Counted from the stretch's first letter, positions 8,225 through 22,173 are shown. The stretch: 64,000 nucleotides of DNA from Afipia sp. Root123D2 (GCF_001425835.1 NZ_LMDP01000003.1:1-64000), one strand, 5' to 3'. The notes: a model not told the origin generated them from the letters alone. Made by a program: numbers and translations.

Positions 8225-9124
8225 TCAAATCATCGCATTTGCTTTCAGATGCTCGACCAGTTGCCGGACCGGGCGCGGCAAGGCGTCATGCTTGCCGATG
8301 CAAATCGCCAGCCGGCGGGTGGCCCAGGCATCGCCGATCCGCACCGTCCTGATCTTCATCGAGCGGAGGCAACGCAGCGCGGCGGCTTCCGGAATCACCG
8401 CGACCCCGACGCCCTCCTCCACCATCTGGCAGATCGCATCGAAATTCCGCAGCCGCGCGCGCATTTGCAGCCGCACTCCGAGCCGCGCCGCATGAGCCGC
8501 GATATGGATCTGCAATGCGCTATCATCGGACAGGCCGACGAACTCGCGGTGCGCCACATCGCGAAACGCGACCTGCCGGGCGCGGGCAAGTTCGTCGCGC
8601 GGCGGCGTCACCAGCACCAGGTGATCTTCGCAAAACGGAAAATGCGCGAGACTGTCGGGAAGCGCCGCCTCGATCGCGATGCCGATGTCAGCGAGACCGG
8701 AGGCGAGCGCCTCGGCAATCACGGAGCTTTCCCGCTCCTCGACATCGACGCTGATATCGGGATGCTTGCCGAGGAAGGCCGCGAGTGCCTTCGGCAGATG
8801 CTCGGCTGCTCCCGAGGTATTGGCCAGCATATGGATGCGCGCTTTCAGTCCGCGCGCGTAAACGGCGAGTTCGCCCTGCATCGTCGCCAGTTGATGGAGC
8901 ACGATACGGGCATGATCGAGCAACGTGTCGCCCGCCGCCGTCAGGGTCACGCCGCGACGGCCGCGGTTGAGTAGCGATACGCCGGCCACCTCCTCCAGCC
9001 GCCGGATCCGCTCGCTCACCGACGCCAGCGCCAGGTTCGACCGTGCCGCGCCGCCGGTGATGCTCCGCGCATCGGCCACCGCGACAAACACCTGCAAATC
9101 GATCAGATCGAACCGCACCGGCAC
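8225..9124 (-). CDS. LysR-family transcriptional regulator
   Basis: A 299-residue regulator with the usual plan: winged helix-turn-helix at residues about 5-65 (LQVFVAVADARSITGGAARS, RIRRLEEVAGVSLLNRGRRG), a linker helix, then a periplasmic-binding-protein-like effector domain (about 95-290) that senses a small molecule. It is divergent from the TauE/SafE permease gene with 82 bases between the starts, the classic arrangement of a LysR regulator with its target. A 17-base inverted repeat lies in that gap. The probable job is therefore to control the permease; the ligand is unknown. Confidence 0.92.
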   Translation of the reverse strand: MPVRFDLIDLQVFVAVADARSITGGAARSNLALASVSERIRRLEEVAGVSLLNRGRRGVTLTAAGDTLLDHARIVLHQLATMQGELAVYARGLKARIHMLANTSGAAEHLPKALAAFLGKHPDISVDVEERESSVIAEALASGLADIGIAIEAALPDSLAHFPFCEDHLVLVTPPRDELARARQVAFRDVAHREFVGLSDDSALQIHIAAHAARLGVRLQMRARLRNFDAICQMVEEGVGVAVIPEAAALRCLRSMKIRTVRIGDAWATRRLAICIGKHDALPRPVRQLVEHLKANAMI

Positions 9125-9133
9125 TGTTCCTCG

Positions 9134-9150
9134 CTTCGTAAAATCCGAAG
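9134..9150. promoter_or_regulatory. Possible LysR operator between the regulator and TauE genes
   Basis: CTTCG-N7-CGAAG forms a 17-base interrupted palindrome containing a T-N11-A core, the general LysR recognition pattern. It lies 10 bases from the LysR start codon and 57 bases before the permease start. Only pattern and position support it. Confidence 0.4.
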
Positions 9151-9206
9151 GCTATCTCCGTAACCTCCAGATTGTGCCCGGAGGCCCGCTCGGTCAATGT
9201 GCGCCG

Positions 9207-9959
9207 ATGCTCGAACCGATTCTCTTCATTATCGCCGCCGTCTTTCTGCTCGCCGGCTTCGTCAAAGGCACCATCGGCATGGGCCTGCCGACGGTCGCGA
9301 TGGGCCTGCTCGCGACCCGTATGGCGCCCGCTCATGCGCTGGCGATCGTGATCCTGCCCTCGGTCATCACCAACCTCTACCAGACGTTTGCCGGTCCCTA
9401 TCTGCGCGACATCCTGCGCCGGCTGTGGCCGCTGCTGATCGGCACCTGCCTCGGCATCTGGTCCGCAAGCGGCCTGATGACCGGGCCTTATGCCCCTTAC
9501 ACCACCATCGTTCTCGGCCTGCTGCTGGTGATCTATGCGATCGTCGGCCTGTCCAGGACCCACTTCAGCGTCGCACGCCGCAACGAGACTTGGCTCGGCG
9601 GCATTGTCGGCCTGCTGACCGGAGTGGTCGCCGCCGCGACCGGTGTGCAAACCATTCCCTCGATGCCCTTCCTGCAGGCGATCGGCATGGAGAAAGACGA
9701 ACTGATCCAGGCGCTCGGCGTGTTCTTCACCACCGGGACGGTGATGCTGGCCTACAATCTGAACGGCGCCGGACTGATGAACATGTCGATCGCCATCCCG
9801 ACCACGATCGCGATGATCGCCGCGTTTGCCGGCATGTATCTCGGCCAGTTGGTGCGCTCGCGCATGGACGCCGAATCCTTCCGGCGCTGGTTCCTGATCG
9901 CGATGATGGTGCTGGGCATTTATCTCGCCGGCGAGATGCTGGTGAGGCTGTACGGGTAA
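9207..9959 (+). CDS. TauE/SafE-family membrane permease
   Basis: Taking the ATG at 9207 gives 250 residues with about seven or eight hydrophobic helices; earlier in-frame starts would run into the divergent regulator gene. The TauE/SafE pattern is present twice: near the N-terminus GFVKGTIGMGLPTVAMGLL (about 17-35) and in the second half GLLTGVVAAATGVQTIPSMP (about 135-154). Members export sulfite, sulfoacetate or related organic anions, or take part in their uptake. The divergent LysR gene suggests substrate-induced expression. The two genes and the next downstream hydrolase are convergent, so no operon partner points to the actual substrate. Confidence 0.88.
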   Translation: MLEPILFIIAAVFLLAGFVKGTIGMGLPTVAMGLLATRMAPAHALAIVILPSVITNLYQTFAGPYLRDILRRLWPLLIGTCLGIWSASGLMTGPYAPYTTIVLGLLLVIYAIVGLSRTHFSVARRNETWLGGIVGLLTGVVAAATGVQTIPSMPFLQAIGMEKDELIQALGVFFTTGTVMLAYNLNGAGLMNMSIAIPTTIAMIAAFAGMYLGQLVRSRMDAESFRRWFLIAMMVLGIYLAGEMLVRLYG

Positions 9960-9970
9960 CCGCTAAACGT

Positions 9971-10918
9971 TCACCCGAACGCGGGCGTACCGGGCACGAA
10001 GGCATCGAACGCCGCCCAGAACTGCGCGCGATAACGGTCCTGCTCCTGCAGGATTTCGTGCCGCGCGCCGGCGATCACCAGATGCGAACCGGCGCGCAGA
10101 TGGTAGGCGAACTCCTCGATCGCCGGCGTCGAGACGATGGTGTCGGCGCTGGCCGCGATCATCAGGATCGGCTGGCGGATTTTTGCCGGGTAGTCCGAGG
10201 CGCGAAAGCCGACCATGGTTTTGAATGCGCTGTCGGCCCACGCCACCGTCGGCGACGCGAGGCCGAGCGAGGGGTCCTCCTCGAGGATGGCGGCATTGCG
10301 CGCGTAGCGGACCGGATCGGAGGTCAGGGGATTGCCGTCGAACGGCGCGGTTCCCGTGAGTTCGCCGCTGCCGCCCGGCACGTAGTTGCCGCCCATGCCG
10401 GCATAGCGCAGCACCCGGACCAGAATACGCGTCGGCAGTTTGGTGGCGTAGCCCGGCAGATCGATCATCGGCGCCGACAGCACGACGCGGTCGAACCAGC
10501 GCTTGCCGGAGCGCGCGATGCGCAGCATCACCGCGCCGCCCATCGAATGGGCCAGCGCGTAATACGGCGGCGGGCAATCCGGCATCACGATCTGCTCGAC
10601 GAAGGCGGCGACGTCTTTCTCGAAATCCGCGAAATCGCGGACGTAGCCCTTGCGGGGATCGCTCAAACGACGCGACGAATGGCCCTGCCCGCGCCAGTCG
10701 ATCATCGCCACCGCGAAGCCGCGGTCGCGCAGGTCTCGCACCGTCTCGAAATATTTCTCGATCGATTCTCCGCGCCCGGTGAATACGCACACCGTGCCCT
10801 TGCGCCCCGTAGGCGGCGCCCAGCGCGCGAAGCGCAGGTCGGCCCCGTCGCGGGTCTTGATCGTGCCCGAGACGACGTCGTCAGGCACCGGATTTGCGGG
10901 AATGGAAACGAGGGTCAT
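9971..10918 (-). CDS. Alpha/beta hydrolase, monoacylglycerol lipase / lysophospholipase type
   Basis: A 315-residue serine hydrolase. The oxyanion region appears as VCVFTGRGESIEKYFE, then DWRGQGHSSR, the nucleophile elbow ALAHSMGGAVMLRIA (GXSXG variant H-S-M-G-G, about residues 120-134), and a C-terminal SHLVIAGARHEILQEQDRYR with the catalytic His. These fit the PldB / monoglyceride lipase group (COG2267). No signal peptide is seen, so it is likely cytosolic or membrane-associated and acts on lysophospholipids or monoacylglycerols. It is convergent with TauE. The substrate is inferred from family only. Confidence 0.88.
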   Translation of the reverse strand: MTLVSIPANPVPDDVVSGTIKTRDGADLRFARWAPPTGRKGTVCVFTGRGESIEKYFETVRDLRDRGFAVAMIDWRGQGHSSRRLSDPRKGYVRDFADFEKDVAAFVEQIVMPDCPPPYYALAHSMGGAVMLRIARSGKRWFDRVVLSAPMIDLPGYATKLPTRILVRVLRYAGMGGNYVPGGSGELTGTAPFDGNPLTSDPVRYARNAAILEEDPSLGLASPTVAWADSAFKTMVGFRASDYPAKIRQPILMIAASADTIVSTPAIEEFAYHLRAGSHLVIAGARHEILQEQDRYRAQFWAAFDAFVPGTPAFG

Positions 10919-10960
10919 GGAAACCGCGATAGTTGCCGACAGATTAAATCAATCGATTTT

Positions 10961-11060
10961 CGTCATGCCCGGCCTTGCGCCGGGTATCCACGCCTTTCTT
11001 CAACGGCGCTGGATTCAACAAGCCAAGACGTGGATGGCCGGGTCAAGCCCGGCCATGACG
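10961..11060. repeat. Dispersed palindromic repeat, family A, copy 1
   Basis: The unit begins CGTCATGCCCGGCCTTGCG and ends GGGTCAAGCCCGGCCATGACG, so the outer ends are near-perfect inverted repeats around an inner pair 'ggtatccacg / cgtggatgg'. It can fold into a long cruciform or hairpin. Related units occur at 11968-11992, 19731-19845, 23851-23939 and 46521-46643, always between genes. Such elements are abundant in Bradyrhizobium-like genomes. Confidence 0.8.
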
Positions 11061-11091
11061 AATTTTCCGCTTAGCGAAGAAAACAGAACCT

Positions 11092-11119
11092 CTTGAAGCC
11101 GACGGTACGGCTCCCATAT
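11092..11119 (+). promoter_or_regulatory. Likely RpoH (heat-shock sigma) promoter of hsp20
   Basis: CTTGAA at 11092-11097 and CCCATAT at 11113-11119 lie 15 bases apart, close to the sigma-32 pattern CTTGAA / CCCCATNT. Transcription would start near 11127 and include the ROSE leader. Dual control by RpoH and an RNA thermometer is known for rhizobial small heat-shock genes, although some ROSE genes use the housekeeping promoter. Confidence 0.5.
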
Positions 11120-11126
11120 CAGTTTC

Positions 11127-11275
11127 GTGCAGGCCAGTTAAGGCTGCACGCAGAACGAAAACCCGGCCAGATCCGGCGGGTTGTCTGCTCTTTGTAAAGA
11201 GTAGCGCGTTTTCTGCCGACGATGCGGTTTGCCGCAGCGGGAAACGTGCTGGTCGCTCAACAGGAGGACTAAGCC
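11127..11275 (+). promoter_or_regulatory. ROSE-type RNA thermometer in the hsp20 leader
   Basis: The end of the leader reads GGUCGCU-caac-AGGAGGACU just before the ATG at 11276. The two arms pair as G-U, G-C, U-A, C-G, then a G-G mismatch, C-A and U-G, which masks the Shine-Dalgarno AGGAGG (11262-11267). The UYGCU opposite AGGAG with a central G-G pair is the defining feature of ROSE elements, which melt at heat-shock temperature and allow translation. Several further hairpins lie upstream, for example GCGG-tttg-CCGC near 11224-11236. The 5' limit is inferred from the predicted promoter. Confidence 0.82.
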
Positions 11276-11743
11276 ATGCGTACTTTCGATCTCACCCCGT
11301 TCTATCGCTCCACCGTCGGTTTCGACCGGCTGTTTTCGCTGCTGGACCAGGCTCCCGGCGAGAGCGCGACGGGCTATCCGCCCTACAACATCGAGCGCAC
11401 GGGCGAGAACGCTTTCCGTATCAGCGTCGCGGTTTCGGGATTCTCGCAGAACGAGATCTCGATCGTCGCCAAGGAAAACACCCTCACCATCAAGGGCGAG
11501 AAAGTCGCCAATGAGAACAGCGCCGGGAAATCCGAGGTTCTCTATCGCGGCATCGCCTCGCGCGCGTTCGAGCGTCAGTTCCAGCTTGCCGATTTCGTGC
11601 AGGTGAAGAGCGCCTCGCTTGAGAACGGTCTGCTTCACGTCGATCTCGTCCGCGAGATTCCGGAAGCCAAGAAGCCGCGCAACATCCCGATCGGCACCAG
11701 TGCGCCGGCGCTTCAAAATCAGGTTGAGAAAGCCGCGGCCTGA
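11276..11743 (+). CDS. Small heat-shock protein, Hsp20 family
   Basis: A 155-residue alpha-crystallin-type chaperone. It starts MRTFDLTPFYRSTVGFDRLF, the class A rhizobial/IbpA N-terminus, followed by the alpha-crystallin domain (about residues 35-130) with YNIERTGENAFRISVAVSGF, LTIKGEK and the LENGLLHVDLVREIPE region of the conserved A-x-x-x-n-G-v-L motif. An 'RNIPIG' tail motif follows, like the I-x-I anchoring motif. It binds unfolding proteins in the cytosol during heat stress. Translation is very probably controlled by the ROSE thermometer that contains its ribosome binding site. It is a single-gene unit ending at a strong terminator. Confidence 0.95.
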   Translation: MRTFDLTPFYRSTVGFDRLFSLLDQAPGESATGYPPYNIERTGENAFRISVAVSGFSQNEISIVAKENTLTIKGEKVANENSAGKSEVLYRGIASRAFERQFQLADFVQVKSASLENGLLHVDLVREIPEAKKPRNIPIGTSAPALQNQVEKAAA

Positions 11744-11780
11744 TCCGCGTCACTCGATCGAAACACTTCTCCCAAGACTT

Positions 11781-11809
11781 AGCGCCCCGGTTTCCGGGGC
11801 GCTTTTTTT
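11781..11809 (+). terminator. Rho-independent terminator of hsp20
   Basis: AGCGCCCCGG-ttt-CCGGGGCGCT followed by seven T, 38 bases past the hsp20 stop. The ten-pair GC stem and T run make it a strong terminator. Confidence 0.92.
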
Positions 11810-11823
11810 CCAACGCTTCGCCT

Positions 11824-11937
11824 TCACATCTCCCCGTTTACGGGGAGAGGTCGGCGAGCATCGCGAGCCGGGTGAGGGGCAAAGCACAGCGATGGCCACA
11901 GGCCCCTCACCCAGCCCTCGCCCCAGCGGGACAGGGC
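11824..11937. repeat. Dispersed repeat, family B, copy 1
   Basis: The sequence contains CTCCCCG-ttta-CGGGGAG, then gagccgggtgaggggc and, after a spacer, the inverse gcccctcacccagccc. Both an inner hairpin and a larger stem are possible. A shorter relative occurs at 24969-25030 after galU. It lies between two genes and has no open frame of its own. This 'cccctcaccc ... gggtgagggg' form is a common non-coding repeat in related genomes. Confidence 0.65.
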
Positions 11938-11967
11938 GCAGGCCACCACTGTGCCCGCCTAAGCGAG

Positions 11968-11992
11968 ATGCCCGGCACAAGGCCGGGCATGA
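11968..11992. repeat. Dispersed repeat family A, half copy
   Basis: GATGCCCGGC-acaag-GCCGGGCATGAC, a single arm-and-loop of the family A element immediately after the family B repeat. It lies 42 bases from the end of the convergent hypothetical gene and may also help end transcription, though there is no T run. Confidence 0.7.
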
Positions 11993-12033
11993 CAACAAAA
12001 ACGATTTCCTCTTTAGCCCACTCAATAGCCTAC

Positions 12034-12924
12034 TCAATCCAGCGGCTGCACCGGCGGCATGTCCTGCGTCGGCTTGAGTTCGACAGTCGCAGGTCTGGAG
12101 ACAGCAGACGTCACGTCAGCCGGTTTCACCGATCCCTGCGCCGCACCGACGGTTTTCGATTCAACCGCTGCGGACGTTTGCGTCGGCGCCGTCTCGGCAG
12201 GCTTCGTCACCGTCGCGCTTCCGGCCGCGGTGGTCTCGGGCACGGTGCGATCGATGGCCGGCTTGCCGGCAATCTCCTTGTCCGGCGTTGCCTGATCGAC
12301 CGGCGGCTTGTCGACCACCTTTGTCGCGGCGGGTTTCGCGGCATGGCGCGGACGCGGCAGCGGCACTGCGGATGGCGGACGGCTCGCAAGACGCGGCATC
12401 GCGCCACGCCACGCGCCATGGGGTACGCCGGCCGGCGGGCGCGGCGCATAACGCAAGTCCTCGATCGGCTGCCCGAAACGCCCGTAACGCACCCCGATCT
12501 CATGGCTCATTCGCGGGCCCATCGCATAGGCCGGGACGAAGCGCATGAACCGCCCGGTGCGGGCATCGACCACGGCACGGCCATCCTCGCCATTCGGATC
12601 GAGCACTGAAACCGAATAGACCCAGCCACGCCGACGCAGCGCACCGGTCGGCTCGAAGCCCCGTTCACGGACCACCGCCAATACTTCGCGCGGCGGCAGC
12701 ACCGCCACATCAACCGGCGGCGGGCGGCGAACCGGAACCGGATAGCTCTCCTCCTCGCGGTAAACCACGGCGGGCGGGGGATCGGCGTAGATTTCCTCTT
12801 CGTAGGCAGGCCCGACGATCTCGTCGGCGGCGATCGCGACCTGCGCCTGAACGGCCACTCCCGCGAACAGCCCGGCCGCAGCGAGCCCAGTTCTCCACAC
12901 CCATTTCGTGCCAAACAGCGTCAT
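12034..12924 (-). CDS. Secreted proline/alanine-rich hypothetical protein
   Basis: With the ATG at 12924 (AGGAG nine bases before it) the protein has 296 residues. It begins MTLFGTKWVWRTGLAAAGLF, a hydrophobic signal peptide probably cut after AIAA near residue 33. The middle (about 60-170) is a folded-looking segment with PPREVLAVVRERGFEPTGAL, RRGWVYSVSVLDPNGEDGRA and VVDARTGRF, similar to small periplasmic domains that end in 'v.vDa.tGri'. The C-terminal third is low-complexity Pro/Ala/Thr/Lys sequence typical of an extended periplasmic or wall-spanning linker. I do not recognise a named function. Homologues of this kind are usually annotated hypothetical in Bradyrhizobium-type genomes. Confidence 0.7.
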   Translation of the reverse strand: MTLFGTKWVWRTGLAAAGLFAGVAVQAQVAIAADEIVGPAYEEEIYADPPPAVVYREEESYPVPVRRPPPVDVAVLPPREVLAVVRERGFEPTGALRRRGWVYSVSVLDPNGEDGRAVVDARTGRFMRFVPAYAMGPRMSHEIGVRYGRFGQPIEDLRYAPRPPAGVPHGAWRGAMPRLASRPPSAVPLPRPRHAAKPAATKVVDKPPVDQATPDKEIAGKPAIDRTVPETTAAGSATVTKPAETAPTQTSAAVESKTVGAAQGSVKPADVTSAVSRPATVELKPTQDMPPVQPLD

Positions 12925-13125
12925 CGCATTCTGCTCCTGTAACGCCCGCAACCGTCCATCGCGGGCGCGTCCGGCCCCCGTCGCAACGTCGTTTCCGAAT
13001 TCGGCGGAGCTTGGGCCGCTTGGCGGCGATTTGGCCGCAATCGGCGCGTTGAATTAGGGCATTGGTCCATGCTTGGGAGCTCATCGTGCCGGGGACTCTC
13101 ACGCGCTTGTGTGATAGAAAAAAGT

Positions 13126-13155
13126 TTGGCAATCTGCGGGATAGGACAGTAATAT
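13126..13155 (+). promoter_or_regulatory. Predicted promoter upstream of gltB with overlapping dyad
   Basis: TTGGCA (13126-13131), 18 bases, TAATAT (13150-13155) is a good match to the vegetative promoter and points at gltB. A dyad GGACA-N7-TGTCC at 13144-13160 overlaps the -10 box and could be an operator. The predicted start near 13162 would give a 216-base leader. Confidence 0.5.
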
Positions 13156-13161
13156 TGTCCC

Positions 13162-13355
13162 AATTTTCCCGGGGAAACCAGGTACGGCATCTGGACGCTG
13201 GGCACTCGCAGGCTGTTGGCTGGCCGGAAATGGCAGCTACGAGGCTGCATCTTCTAAATGAGGCTCGTCTTTGGCGAGGGGTTCCCAGGCAGGCGATAGC
13301 CTGAGCGGACCGCGACCGCCCAAGGTGTGCCAAAAAGGCCCGATGAGGCCTTTTT
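13162..13355 (+). ncRNA. Structured leader of gltB, or a short independent RNA
   Basis: This interval has no supported open frame but holds several hairpins: GCAGC-tacgag-GCTGC (about 13231-13245), CAGGC-gata-GCCTG (about 13289-13302), and the terminator-like palindrome AAAAAGGCC-cgatga-GGCCTTTTT at 13332-13355. Transcription from the promoter at 13126 would reach the palindrome 22 bases before the gltB start. It could therefore be an attenuator governing glutamate synthase expression or the end of a separate small RNA of about 190 bases. Which is correct cannot be told from sequence. Confidence 0.4.
13332..13355. terminator. Palindromic terminator just before gltB
   Basis: AAAAAGGCC-cgatga-GGCCTTTTT is symmetrical, so it could act in both directions. 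It sits only 22 bases upstream of the gltB ATG, an odd place for a terminator unless it ends an upstream RNA or serves as an attenuator. Confidence 0.6.
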
Positions 13356-13377
13356 CTGGGTTCGAGGGACAATTTTG

Positions 13378-18084
<4,707 letters not shown>

Positions 18085-18183
18085 CACAATCGTTGCAGCC
18101 GCTCGGGCGGCTGCGGAATTACCACCTCCTCAAGGCGAGGAGGCGTCGTAGCAAGGTCGCGTCGTTCAGGGGCTTTTGGTTTA

Positions 18184-19641
<1,458 letters not shown>

Positions 19642-19671
19642 TCAACGCGCATATCGTCGTTCATTCATGAA

Positions 19672-19696
19672 GGCCGGGCTGTTGCCCGGCTTTTTT
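19672..19696 (+). terminator. Rho-independent terminator of gltBD
   Basis: GCCGGGC-tgtt-GCCCGGC followed by six T, 30 bases past the gltD stop. Confidence 0.93.
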
Positions 19697-19730
19697 GATT
19701 CAGATTTACATCTTCATTGGCATGCACATT

Positions 19731-19845
19731 GTCATGGCCGTTCGAAGAACGGCTTCGCTCCCGCTCGCCTATGTCCCGGCCAACTCGCTTTGGGAAACAC
19801 CAATGCCAGCCTAAGCGGGATCACCGGCACAAGGCCGGTGATGAC
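19731..19845. repeat. Dispersed palindromic repeat, family A, copy 3
   Basis: Starts GTCATGGCCGTTCGAAGAAC and ends GGCACAAGGCCGGTGATGAC. It resembles the copy at 46521-46643 in carrying the longer middle part with 'cgaacggct' and 'gggatcaccgg'. It lies between the gltD terminator and the next convergent gene's terminator. Confidence 0.75.
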
Positions 19846-19879
19846 ATCGAGAATGTTCGGACTTTCACTCTCAAAAAAG

Positions 19880-19910
19880 AAAAAGCCCCGCCGAACAATC
19901 GACGGGGCTT
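19880..19910 (-). terminator. Terminator of the DUF1236 gene
   Basis: On the minus strand, AAGCCCCGTCG-attgtt-CGGCGGGGCTTTTTC; an interrupted GC-rich stem with a T run, 29 bases past the stop of the minus-strand gene. Confidence 0.85.
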
Positions 19911-19938
19911 CTTCGTGTCGGTCATTCACGAACCGACG

Positions 19939-20325
19939 TTACTCGACGATCTTGATCACACGCCGGGTGCGCGGCTCAACGATCACATGACGATCGTTGA
20001 CGACGGCGTAGCGATATTCCGGATAGCGCTGGATCGGCCGCAGCCGGACGGATTGCGGCAGCGGGCGGCCGACCGCCACTTCCTCGCGGACCACCACCGA
20101 CGGACCCGGCTCGGAGCGCACGGAGTTGAGAACCGCGTTCGGGATTTCCACCGCCGCACCAACCGCAGCGCCCACGGTGCCGCCGACGGCGGCGCCCACC
20201 GGACCGGCCACCGCACCGCCGGAGGCTGCGCCGTTGGCCGCGCCTGTCGCGGTCGTGCTCTGCGCAAAGGCAAGGCCCGGCGCCAGAACAAGGATCGCAG
20301 TCATCATCGCTGTACGAATTTTCAT
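19939..20325 (-). CDS. Secreted DUF1236 protein
   Basis: Taking the ATG at 20325, preceded by GGAGGATGAC, gives 128 residues. It opens with a signal peptide (MKIRTAMMTAILVLAPGLAF, cut after AFA-Q) and a Gly/Ala/Val repeat-like segment (about 30-60: AVAGPVGAAVGGTVGAAVGA) that resembles a glycine-zipper. The C-terminal half has the DUF1236 form: LPQSVRLRPIQRYPEYRYAV, then VNDRHVIVEPRTRRVIKIVE. Periplasmic location is expected. The function is not known; glycine-zipper segments may insert into or associate with membranes. Confidence 0.85.
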   Translation of the reverse strand: MKIRTAMMTAILVLAPGLAFAQSTTATGAANGAASGGAVAGPVGAAVGGTVGAAVGAAVEIPNAVLNSVRSEPGPSVVVREEVAVGRPLPQSVRLRPIQRYPEYRYAVVNDRHVIVEPRTRRVIKIVE

Positions 20326-20523
20326 GTCATCCTCCAATCGATCAACGGAGGAATAACGGTGCAGGCGCGGCCGCGTTCCGGCAATTGTCCGCGAACCGAC
20401 GGAAATCAACCCATGCTGGTTCCGCGCGTCACATTGATGCCGGTCATGCGGCGCGATTTTGACGGCAGAAGAGGCGCCCGATCGCCGATGATCAGTTTAT
20501 CCGCGGCAATGCGATCAGCCGGC

Positions 20524-22173
20524 CTACTGTCCGAACAGACTCCGGAAAAACGAGCCCGGTCCCGCGAAGGTCGGCGGGCGCGGAGCGGATTCGTCATAGA
20601 ACCGACCACCGCGCTGCTGCGGACGCTGCAACTGGCGCGGCCGGTCTTCGGCCTCGATGAAGCCCGAGCTTGCCGGCATCTTTCGCTTTACCTTCGGCGC
20701 GGCGTCGGCCGGCTCCTCAGGCTTCAGGCTGACGACGGTCGGATCGCCGGCCGGCGCTTCCTGCTTGCCGACATCGCGGCGCGGCCATGCGAAATCGTCG
20801 GCGCGTCCCGCAGGCGGATCGAGCGCCTCGCCCTTGACCATCGTGCGTGCAGCCAGCGCATCGACTGCGGCCGGTCGTGTGCCGTTGCCGCCGAGCAATT
20901 CGTCCGAGCGAACCGAGGATGCCACCAGCGGCATCACCGGCCCGTAAAGCGGACGCGGACCGGCGACGCCCGGCTTGGTGTCGGCGGGCGGCTCGTCGGT
21001 CGGCATCGCCATCGGAGACAGGCGCGCCGACAGCACGCGGCGGATTTCACGCTCGACATAGTGCGCGAGCTTGCGCGCGCCGGCCTTGGTGAAGAATACG
21101 CCATCGGCCGAACGCAGGCGGCGGATCTGGCCCTCGAAGTCCGGGCCCTGGGTCAGGAAGCGGCCGTTGTCGTCAACGAAGCCAGCCCAGACATCGACAT
21201 AGGTGATGCCGGTCTTGCCCGCGACATCGCGATACAGCGAGTCGAGGAACAGCATGTCGGAGGTCGACTTCGTGCCGCGGATCGCCGGCAGGCCGACCCA
21301 CAGGACCGGCACGTTCTTGGCCTTGAGGACCGCGACCATCTCCTCGATCTTCTTCGCATAAAGTTCGACCCAGCGGTCATCGCGAAAATCGGCGATGCCG
21401 TCCGGAGCACGGCGCGTTTTCTCGGGCGCGGCGATCTGCAAATCCGGATCCTCGGCGGGCGCCGGAGCGGCCGATTGGTCCGCGGTGCCGGCGCCGTCAG
21501 CCTTCTCGTCGGCCTTTGCGGTCGCACCGTCAGCGGGCTTGCCGTCTTTCGCGTCCCCCTTCGTCTCTTTCTTGCCGTCCTTCTTCGCGCCCTTCTTGTC
21601 GGCCTTGTCGTTCTTCTTCTCGGCCTCGCGGATCGCGGTGCGATCATGCAGGCCGAGCATCACGACGATCACATCGGGCTTTTCATGAGCGAGAATGTCT
21701 TTGGCGGCGCCGATCCAGTCCGACGGCTCGCCCTTCGGCTGATACTTGATGAGACCCGAGACAGTCTTGTGTTTGCGGATCACGCCAAGCTCAGGCGTTT
21801 CCGAGAGCGCATCTTCAAGACCATAGGCCAGCCAGTCGGCCATCGAGTCGCCGAGCACCAGCACGTTGCGCTCGGCCGGCTGTTCGCGTTTGGCCGGCGA
21901 CGGCGCGTGCGAATAGTCGGTCGGGCGCTGCGCTTCGCGCTCCGGCGGTGCGCGGCCGGGAAACATGTCACCGAACGGCGAGAAGAAACCGCGCCGCTCG
22001 GGTGGCGGGCCGCGCAGCGGCCGCTGCTGGGGTGGACCACCGAACAGGAAGAACTGCGCCGACGCGGGAGCGACGATGCCGCACGTCATCATGCCGGCGA
22101 CGGCCAGCGCGATCAACGGGCCGGTTTCGGTCAGGATACGTCGCAAGGGGCTGCGGCTGCGCATGCGGGTCAC
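20524..22173 (-). CDS. DUF459 SGNH-hydrolase-like periplasmic protein
   Basis: A 549-residue protein with an N-terminal signal or anchor (LIALAVAGMMTCGIVAPASA, about 19-38) and a Pro/Arg-rich spacer. A DUF459 domain follows from about residue 95: NVLVLGDSMADWLAYGL carries the GDS block of SGNH esterases, and VVMLGLHDR and DVWAGFVDDNGR follow the block III/V pattern. A Lys/Asp/Ala-rich insert (about 195-250, with KKDGKKETKGDAKDG) splits the domain and probably forms a charged loop. The C-terminal 150 residues are Pro/Arg-rich. It may act on an acyl group of the cell envelope; no direct evidence for the substrate. Single gene, same strand as the next transglycosylase. Confidence 0.82.
   Translation of the reverse strand: MTRMRSRSPLRRILTETGPLIALAVAGMMTCGIVAPASAQFFLFGGPPQQRPLRGPPPERRGFFSPFGDMFPGRAPPEREAQRPTDYSHAPSPAKREQPAERNVLVLGDSMADWLAYGLEDALSETPELGVIRKHKTVSGLIKYQPKGEPSDWIGAAKDILAHEKPDVIVVMLGLHDRTAIREAEKKNDKADKKGAKKDGKKETKGDAKDGKPADGATAKADEKADGAGTADQSAAPAPAEDPDLQIAAPEKTRRAPDGIADFRDDRWVELYAKKIEEMVAVLKAKNVPVLWVGLPAIRGTKSTSDMLFLDSLYRDVAGKTGITYVDVWAGFVDDNGRFLTQGPDFEGQIRRLRSADGVFFTKAGARKLAHYVEREIRRVLSARLSPMAMPTDEPPADTKPGVAGPRPLYGPVMPLVASSVRSDELLGGNGTRPAAVDALAARTMVKGEALDPPAGRADDFAWPRRDVGKQEAPAGDPTVVSLKPEEPADAAPKVKRKMPASSGFIEAEDRPRQLQRPQQRGGRFYDESAPRPPTFAGPGSFFRSLFGQ

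Noticed and set aside
9197-11074. A 625-codon plus-strand frame running across the TauE gene and the hydrolase gene
   Set aside because: It lies in a shadow frame of two well supported genes, is Arg/His-rich in the way of GC-rich antisense frames, and has no family likeness.
13062-13304. An 80-codon frame upstream of gltB
   Set aside because: It starts before the predicted promoter and covers hairpins; no ribosome site or protein-like composition.
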